The notes under the pieces were generated by a model. The model saw nothing but the letters and a program-made list of their open reading frames with translations, searched no databases and was not told where the DNA came from. This document shows positions 23,352 to 27,818 of a stretch of 27,818 nt of DNA, piece by piece. Both the position numbers and the translations under genes were made by a program. The stretch covers positions 1 through 27,818 of the forward strand of contig SFVC01000032.1 of assembly GCA_004560375.1 (NCBI GenBank), read 5' to 3'. Each line of letters starts with the position of its first letter. The stretch's first letter is position 1. The DNA is from a bacterium. GTDB lineage: Bacteria > Bacillota > Clostridia > Oscillospirales > Oscillospiraceae.

Positions 23352-23390
23352 AAAGGCCCCCCTTTGCTGGTCTAACGGGCTGTTTTTGTT

Positions 23391-23419
23391 ATTATACTCC
23401 TTTCTCCCCCATGATTCAA
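23391..23419 (-). promoter_or_regulatory. Promoter of hemW
   Basis: On the minus strand: TTGAAT (23414-23419), 17-base spacer, TATAAT (23391-23396). Confidence 0.85.
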
Positions 23420-23481
23420 TCCCCATGTTTCGCCAGGTTTTTCAAATCTAATTTTAATAATTATATTTCATAGTTTTCCTC

Positions 23482-23510
23482 TTGACGTATCAAAGCAATG
23501 AGGATATAAT
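23482..23510 (+). promoter_or_regulatory. Promoter of the hemolysin III family gene
   Basis: TTGACG (23482-23487), 17-base spacer, TATAAT (23505-23510). The start near 23517 leaves a leader of about 20 bases. Confidence 0.85.
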
Positions 23511-23537
23511 AGAACCAGTGAAAGGCAGGTGCTTGGC

Positions 23538-24263
23538 ATGGAGCAAGCGTTATATCGTACCCCCTATGACAGTGCGCCCCGGCGGCGGGAGCGCCCCACC
23601 GAAAAGGGCCGCAACCCCTACGACGGCCTGCGCCCCTGGTCGGCCATCACCCACGGGGTGGGGGCGGTGCTGTCCGTCCTCGCCACGGCGGTGCTGGTCG
23701 CCGGCGCGGCGCTGGCGGGCGACGTATGGAAGGTGGTGTCCTTTGCCATCTACGGGTTGTCCATGACGGGGCTGTACACCGCCTCCACCCTGTACCACTG
23801 CGTCAACACCACGGTGGAGGGGCGCATCGCCCTGCGGAAATATGATCACACCTCTATCTATTTCCTCATCGCCGGGTCGTACACCCCGGTATGCCTTATC
23901 GCCCTGCGAGGGCCCTGGGGCTGGTCGCTGTTTGGGGTGATCTGGGCGCTGGCCATCGCGGGACTGGTGATGAGTATCACCTGGATCAACTGCCCCCGGG
24001 TGGTCACCTCCACCATCTATATTGCCATGGGCTGGCTGGCGGTGGTGGCCATCTATCCCCTGTGGCAGGCCCTGGGCCTGCGGGGGGTTGCGTGGCTGCT
24101 GGCTGGGGGCGTGCTGTACACCATCGGCGGCGTGCTGTACGCCCTGAAGTGGCCGGGGCGGAACAATCCCCGGTTTGGGTGCCATGAGGTGTTTCATGTG
24201 TTCATCGTGCTGGGGTCGGCGGCCCATTTCGTGATGATGTATAAGGTGCTGCTGCCGCTGTGA
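23538..24263 (+). CDS. Hemolysin III family (PAQR-type) membrane protein
   Basis: 241 residues from ATG 23538 with AGG eight bases upstream; a GTG three codons earlier is too near the transcript start. Seven membrane spans. PAQR/HlyIII motifs are present: ITHGVGAVLS (span 1), STLYHC (span 2), YDHTSIYFLIAGSYTPVCL (span 3), and CHEVFHVFIVLGSAAHF at the end with the H-x3-H pair. Ser, Asp and His residues in these motifs form the zinc site shared with adiponectin receptors. Despite the name, lysis of blood cells is doubtful; the physiological role in bacteria (lipid or stress related) is unclear. Monocistronic. Confidence 0.93.
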   Translation: MEQALYRTPYDSAPRRRERPTEKGRNPYDGLRPWSAITHGVGAVLSVLATAVLVAGAALAGDVWKVVSFAIYGLSMTGLYTASTLYHCVNTTVEGRIALRKYDHTSIYFLIAGSYTPVCLIALRGPWGWSLFGVIWALAIAGLVMSITWINCPRVVTSTIYIAMGWLAVVAIYPLWQALGLRGVAWLLAGGVLYTIGGVLYALKWPGRNNPRFGCHEVFHVFIVLGSAAHFVMMYKVLLPL

Positions 24264-24298
24264 GGGCTGAAGGAAACAATCCCAAAAAAGCAAAAAGT

Positions 24299-24335
24299 TA
24301 GGGCAGGACAGACCGCGGCGGTTTGTCCTGCCCTA
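24299..24335. terminator. Terminator between hemolysin III gene and the reductase gene
   Basis: A perfect 12-bp stem (TAGGGCAGGACA and complement) with a 13-base loop that can form CCGC/GCGG pairs. It lies between convergent genes. The 24336-24409 stretch holds nothing else I can name. Confidence 0.7.
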
Positions 24336-24409
24336 TCTTGATACTGTGCAGTCCACTATGACGCATTCGGGAAAAATGCTCCTGAGAGAAAACAGCAAAC
24401 CGGAAGTTG

Positions 24410-25090
24410 TCAGCGGATTACTTGGTAGCGCAATCTGAGATACGAATTTTCCAAGACCTTACATTCTTGTAAGTTCAACACACCTAATTGGGATAATTCA
24501 CTCTCTGATAGCAAAGATTTCCCATCAATCAATGTGGATGTATCCTTGCCGCCAATTAAAACAGGGGCGATCACAATATCAATATAATCAAACAGCTTTT
24601 CCCGGAGAAACAGCCCGTTTAATGTACCGCCGCTTTGTATGGTGATCCTCTCACAGCCATATTCTGACTTGAGTTTTGCAAGTGCGTCAGGCAAAGACAG
24701 CTTGCTCTGACAGATGATATGAAGGTTGTCCTCATTTACCTGAAACGCCGGATGGTCTGCGTTGGATGTAACCAGCACAAATTCTTTTGAACGGGCGCAA
24801 AAATAGCGAATACCTTGCTGGGTCAAATGATGGTTGTCGATGATCACGAAGGAAACAGGCGACTTATCGGGCATTTCCGCCCAGTTGACGCCCATTTTTT
24901 CCTGCACTCTACCAGAATTGAGCGCCCACAAATCGGTTGTCCGCTCTATTTCATAATATTGGTGCAGTCCTTCTTGAACGCCCGCAATTTTGGGGAAATC
25001 TTTGTCCACATCTAAATCGTCTGTTGCCCCTGTGCTGATTTTCCCGTCAACAGACATAAGCATAAATAGCGTTGTGATTGGTCTATCCAT
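24410..25090 (-). CDS. RibD C-terminal/dihydrofolate reductase-like protein
   Basis: 226 residues from ATG 25090 (GAGGAGAGAT upstream, within the end of the preceding gene). Motifs of the RibD-C/DHFR family: PITTLFMLMSVDGKI at the start, ITIQSGGTLNGLFLREKLFDYIDIVIAPVLIGG (substrate/NADPH region) and LIDGKSL. Family members reduce riboflavin precursors or act as general NAD(P)H reductases; the actual substrate here is unknown. The sequence is clearly richer in A/T and uses AT-ending codons, unlike both neighbours, which suggests recent acquisition. It follows the TrmB-GNAT gene by 11 bases and is likely read from the same transcript. Confidence 0.85.
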   Translation of the reverse strand: MDRPITTLFMLMSVDGKISTGATDDLDVDKDFPKIAGVQEGLHQYYEIERTTDLWALNSGRVQEKMGVNWAEMPDKSPVSFVIIDNHHLTQQGIRYFCARSKEFVLVTSNADHPAFQVNEDNLHIICQSKLSLPDALAKLKSEYGCERITIQSGGTLNGLFLREKLFDYIDIVIAPVLIGGKDTSTLIDGKSLLSESELSQLGVLNLQECKVLENSYLRLRYQVIR

Positions 25091-25101
25091 TTTATCTCTC
25101 C

Positions 25102-26268
25102 TCAGATCAGCCGCTCCATGATCCACACGGGGGCGGAGTCCTCCCCCATCAGATGGACGCCCTCCCGCAGATCGCCGAAGCCCAGGGCCCGCCAGAAGGC
25201 GTGCCCCGCCTCATTCTCCATCAGGCAGGCCAGCCGGACGCTGTCCAGCCCTGCGCCCTTCCCTGCCTCCAGCACCGCCTCCATGATCTGGCGGCCCGTC
25301 CCCTGCCGCCGCAGGGCCGGAGACAGGAAAAACAGCCCCACAAACAGGGTGCGCTCTCTGGGGTAGCCCTCTACCAGATCCAGCACCGCCGCGGGCGCGC
25401 CCTCCTTCCACAGAGCGAGATAGTGCTTCTGCTCCATCCCGCACCGGGGCGGCAGGTTGGCCATGTCCTCCCGAACCGAATCCGGGGTGGGCTGGGGACC
25501 CTCAATGGCGAAGTAGTCCGGGTCGGTCTGGAGCAGAGCCGCCACCGCCTCCACATCGTCCTCCGTCACCGGGCGCAGCTCCCAGCCGGGCAGGCGGCGG
25601 CTCAGACCCTCCAGCAGCGGCACGTCGGGCAAATCGCCCATGGCGCCCACGCAACGGTTGATGGGGGTGCCCAGGGCGTGGAATTTCTCCTCGTAGTCGG
25701 TCATGACCCCCTGGACGCCGTGCTCGTGGAGGTTGCGGGTGACCTCGGAGAGGGCGAAGCCCGCCTTGGGGAACTGGAACAGCGACCACTCGAACAGGTC
25801 GCGGTTGTCGGTTTTGAAGTGGATCTGACCGCCGTCCCGGAGCACCTTCCGGTAGCCCCGGAGGAAGCCCTCGTGGGTGAGTCGGCGGCGGGAGTGCTTC
25901 ACCGACGGCCAGGGGTCGCAGAAGTTGATGTAGATCAGATCCACCTCGCCGGGGGCGAAATACTCCTCCAGGGCGGCGGCGTCGCCGTCGATGAAGAACA
26001 CGTTGGTGAGGCCCAGGGCCTGGCAGCGCTCCATGGCGATCACCATGGCATCGGGCACCCGCTCCACCGCCACGTACAGATCCTCGGGGTGGGCGGCGGC
26101 GGTCTCGGCGGTGAAGCGGCCCTTGCCGCAGCCCAACTCCAGCCGCAGCCTGGCCGCGTCCGGCTTCCGCGCCCGCCAGCGGCCCTTTTCCGCGGCGGGA
26201 TCGGCCACCAGCAGCGGGCCGCAGGCCTCCATCCGGGGGGTCAGGTTTTTCTTTTTCCGCATCCGCAT
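25102..26268 (-). CDS. trmB: tRNA (guanine46-N7)-methyltransferase fused to a GNAT acetyltransferase
   Basis: 388 residues from ATG 26268, with GAGG ahead of it; a GTG start three codons earlier overlaps that site. Residues 1-205 are TrmB: SAM motif LRLELGCGKGRF (41-52), FFIDGDA (91-97), the INFCDPWPSVKHSRRRLTHEGFL signature (114-136) and FKTDN (151-155), ending YEEKFHALGTPINR. After a linker of about 20 residues, residues 229-388 are GNAT: ELRPVTEDDVEAV, then the acetyl-CoA motif FLSPALRRQGTGRQIMEAVLE (314-334) and NEAGHAFWRALGF (352-364). TrmB makes m7G46 in tRNA; the GNAT target is unknown. Both halves look complete and read in one frame. It is the middle gene of a three-gene minus-strand operon. 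Confidence 0.93.
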   Translation of the reverse strand: MRMRKKKNLTPRMEACGPLLVADPAAEKGRWRARKPDAARLRLELGCGKGRFTAETAAAHPEDLYVAVERVPDAMVIAMERCQALGLTNVFFIDGDAAALEEYFAPGEVDLIYINFCDPWPSVKHSRRRLTHEGFLRGYRKVLRDGGQIHFKTDNRDLFEWSLFQFPKAGFALSEVTRNLHEHGVQGVMTDYEEKFHALGTPINRCVGAMGDLPDVPLLEGLSRRLPGWELRPVTEDDVEAVAALLQTDPDYFAIEGPQPTPDSVREDMANLPPRCGMEQKHYLALWKEGAPAAVLDLVEGYPRERTLFVGLFFLSPALRRQGTGRQIMEAVLEAGKGAGLDSVRLACLMENEAGHAFWRALGFGDLREGVHLMGEDSAPVWIMERLI

Positions 26269-26301
26269 TGGGATCACCTCGTCTATTCTCCCCCACAGGG
26301 G

Positions 26302-26886
26302 CTATGTATTCTCCCGCACCACCCGGCAGGGGTTCCCGCAGGCGATGACGCCCGCCGGGATATCTTTCGTCACCACGCTCCCCGCGCCGATGACGGAGTT
26401 ATCCCCGATGGTCACACCCGGCATGATGATGACGCCCCCGCCGATCCACACATTGTCCCCAATGATCACCGGGGCGGTTCGGGTCTTGCAAAAGGCAAAG
26501 GAGCCATCCGCCCTGGGCGGCCCGAACCGGGCGGCGGCGTCCGTGGGGTGAAAGGCCGTATAGATCTGCACATTGGGGGCAATGAGGGCGTTATCCCCCA
26601 CCCGGATCACGTTGTCATCCAGGAAAACGCAGTTCATGTTGACCTCACAATTGTTTCCAAAATAGATGTTTTCACCGTAATCCACAAAGAATGGGGCGGT
26701 AATCCACAGGTTTGCGCCCCTTCCGCCCAGCAGCTGGCTGAGGATGCGCTCCTTGGTCTCCGCATCGGCGGAATCGGCGCGGTTGTAGTCCCGCACCAGA
26801 TCCTTTGCCCGGTGCCAACGGGCCAGAAGCGCCGCGTCGCCACAGTCGTAGAGCTGGCCGGACAGCATTTTTTCCCGTTCTGTCAT
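26302..26886 (-). CDS. Sugar O-acetyltransferase, left-handed beta-helix (maltose/galactoside acetyltransferase type)
   Basis: 194 residues from ATG 26886, GGAGGG upstream. The N-terminal 'Mac' helical domain starts MTEREKMLSGQLYDCGDAALLARWHRAKDLVRDYN. The hexapeptide-repeat beta-helix includes NIYFGNNCEVNMNCVFLDDN, the catalytic-His region YTAFHPTD, and VIIGDNVWIGGGVIIMPGVTIGDNSVIGAGSVVTKDIPAGVIACGNPCRVVR. It transfers acetyl from acetyl-CoA to a sugar; the exact sugar is not readable. It is the promoter-proximal gene, 33 bases ahead of trmB-GNAT. Confidence 0.92.
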   Translation of the reverse strand: MTEREKMLSGQLYDCGDAALLARWHRAKDLVRDYNRADSADAETKERILSQLLGGRGANLWITAPFFVDYGENIYFGNNCEVNMNCVFLDDNVIRVGDNALIAPNVQIYTAFHPTDAAARFGPPRADGSFAFCKTRTAPVIIGDNVWIGGGVIIMPGVTIGDNSVIGAGSVVTKDIPAGVIACGNPCRVVRENT

Positions 26887-26921
26887 AGTTCCCTCCGCAG
26901 GTTGTCATTTGGGTGAGTTTT

Positions 26922-26950
26922 ATTGTAACACAGATGGCCCAGCGATTCAA
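26922..26950 (-). promoter_or_regulatory. Promoter of the acetyltransferase-trmB operon
   Basis: On the minus strand: TTGAAT (26945-26950), 17-base spacer, TACAAT (26922-26927). Confidence 0.8.
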
Positions 26951-26999
26951 CCGGATTTACTTGTGGGGCAGTTTGTGGGTGGAATCTGGGGGATGCCTC

Positions 27000-27028
27000 T
27001 TGCAATGGGCGGAGGAATCGGGTATAAT
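27000..27028 (+). promoter_or_regulatory. Promoter of the tRNA-Pro gene
   Basis: TTGCAA (27000-27005), 17-base spacer, TATAAT (27023-27028); about 63 bases would be trimmed from the 5' side of the transcript. Confidence 0.8.
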
Positions 27029-27098
27029 GGGGAAGTCGTTCCGGGCCGGACACCCACCCGCTTGGGAATACGGGCGGGTTCGGGCAAAAAATCTCATA

Positions 27099-27174
<76 letters not shown>

Positions 27175-27181
27175 ACAGGGC

Positions 27182-27209
27182 GGAAAATCGCTTGTTTCGG
27201 CGGTTTTCC
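27182..27209 (+). terminator. Possible terminator after tRNA-Pro
   Basis: GGAAAA (27182-27187) pairs with TTTTCC (27204-27209), with additional imperfect pairs inside (CGC/GCG). The T-run is inside the stem. Moderate support. Confidence 0.45.
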
Positions 27210-27337
27210 TCCCACTTTTATTCCTGCTTTCAATGTGGCTGACCCACTGAGATTTTTCGGGTTGTGGGCAAAAAATAAGCGGCGGCAGGCAAGGACTACC
27301 CCGCACAAGGACAACAACAATAGCGCCGTTCAGGGCA

Positions 27338-27381
27338 AACATAACGTGCAACAGTCAATTGCGGCTGTTGCGCTTTATGTT
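27338..27381. repeat. Imperfect 17-bp inverted repeat in the AT-richer tract after tRNA-Pro
   Basis: Arms 27338-27354 and 27365-27381 match at 15 of 17 positions (core GCAACAG/CTGTTGC, outer AACATAA/TTATGTT), with a 10-base centre. It could be a terminator or a binding site. Within the gene-free tract 27175-27600 I see only this, the hairpin at 27182-27209 and the promoter at 27541-27569. Confidence 0.5.
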
Positions 27382-27540
27382 CTCTTACCGAAGTAACTCA
27401 CCCTATGCTTGTCCAGGCACCCCAGCAAGCATTTTCGCTCTGCGAGAATTGCAAGTTTTATACGCTTGCCCTGCCTGCTTCCCCTTCCTTTGTGGAAAAT
27501 GCCCCATGTGCGTAATACACAAATTTGTGGATTACTTCCT

Positions 27541-27569
27541 TTGAAAAATGTTCAATTTTATGGTAAAGT
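27541..27569 (+). promoter_or_regulatory. Promoter of the last, partial gene
   Basis: TTGAAA (27541-27546), 17-base spacer, TAAAGT (27564-27569) with TG one base ahead. The start of transcription would be near 27576. Confidence 0.65.
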
Positions 27570-27600
27570 AGCGCTATACAACGAAATGGAGGACTTTATT

Positions 27601-27818
27601 ATGAAACGCATCAAAGCGGCCTGCCTGGAGCAGACGATTCACTTTCAACTGAAGGATGGAATTTCTCCGGAACTGGCCAAACAGCAGGTCCGGCAGAAAT
27701 ATGAATCCTATAAGATGCAGATGGATCGGCAAAGGACGCAGTACAAGATCGTAGAAGAGGCCGAGCAGCCAAGGCCGCCCGTCGTAGAACTGCCATCCCC
27801 GTTCCATAGGGAATCCGA
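27601..27818 (+). CDS. Conserved-looking small protein, unrecognised, cut by the window end
   Basis: 72 codons are visible from ATG 27601, and the frame is still open at the last base. GGAGG sits about nine bases ahead. The visible part (MKRIKAACLEQTIHFQL...) is charged and mainly helical: KDGISPELAKQQVRQKYESYKMQMDRQRTQYKIVEEAEQPRPP, with no signal peptide or membrane segment. It resembles in style the small helical proteins carried on clostridial mobile elements, but I cannot assign a family. Base composition is lower in GC than the core genes. Position after a tRNA gene adds to the suspicion of a mobile origin. Confidence 0.7.
   Translation, partial: MKRIKAACLEQTIHFQLKDGISPELAKQQVRQKYESYKMQMDRQRTQYKIVEEAEQPRPPVVELPSPFHRES

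Noticed and set aside
25078..26916. 612-codon plus-strand frame opposite the trmB operon
   Set aside because: Spans three real minus-strand genes; composition is that of an antisense frame.
27359..27544. 61-codon plus-strand frame after tRNA-Pro
   Set aside because: No ribosome site and no recognisable family, and it overlaps the inverted repeat and runs into the next promoter.

Overview
The window looks like chromosome from a GC-rich, low-complexity-free Clostridia genome, most likely the Oscillospiraceae group that includes Flavonifractor-like gut anaerobes. This is inferred from gene content and base composition, not from a search. Supporting signs are strong AGGAGG-type ribosome binding sites, consensus sigma-A promoters, a WalRK-YycH-YycI operon, a SpoVB-type flippase, a purine-riboswitch-controlled permease, FeoA/FeoB with the small Cys-rich partner, and GC-rich codon use. 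Because GC is so high, very long open frames lie antisense to most genes; they are shadows.

Layout. 1-331: the 3' end of a tyrosine recombinase and three tandem 11-bp repeats, the edge of a mobile element abutting ychF. 332-4564: ychF, then on the minus strand an isolated phage-type holin and amidase pair, then prfC with an unusual leader carrying an AUG-UAA start-stop. 4613-6664: a DUF305-like protein and a GH13 amylase-type enzyme. 6666-9571: a minus-strand iron(II) uptake operon (feoA, feoB, Cys-rich small protein) behind a consensus promoter and a candidate repressor site. 9651-14737: a plus-strand operon of a Nudix ADP-ribose pyrophosphatase-like enzyme, WalR-like regulator, WalK-like kinase, YycH-like and YycI-like proteins, with a REP/BIME-like palindromic element between regulator and kinase. 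14824-17057: a SpoVB/MurJ-type flippase overlapping a peptidase C26 hydrolase. 17055-19457: divergent purine genes, a phosphoribosyltransferase on the minus strand and an NCS2 purine permease on the plus strand behind a guanine-type riboswitch and terminator. 19466-23419: a secreted NAGPA-type glycosidase with S-layer domains, and hemW. 23482-24335: a hemolysin III family protein. 24410-26950: a minus-strand operon of a sugar O-acetyltransferase, a TrmB-GNAT fusion, and an AT-rich RibD/DHFR-like reductase. 27000-27818: tRNA-Pro(TGG) followed by an AT-richer tract and the start of an unrecognised small gene.

How the parts relate. Most of the window is housekeeping: translation factors, envelope control, iron and purine uptake, heme chaperoning. 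Both ends look like mobile-element junctions. I did not find a convincing wholly new multi-gene system. The best leads are the TrmB-GNAT fusion, the prfC leader, the palindromic element inside the walRK operon, the stand-alone lysis cassette and the variant purine aptamer.
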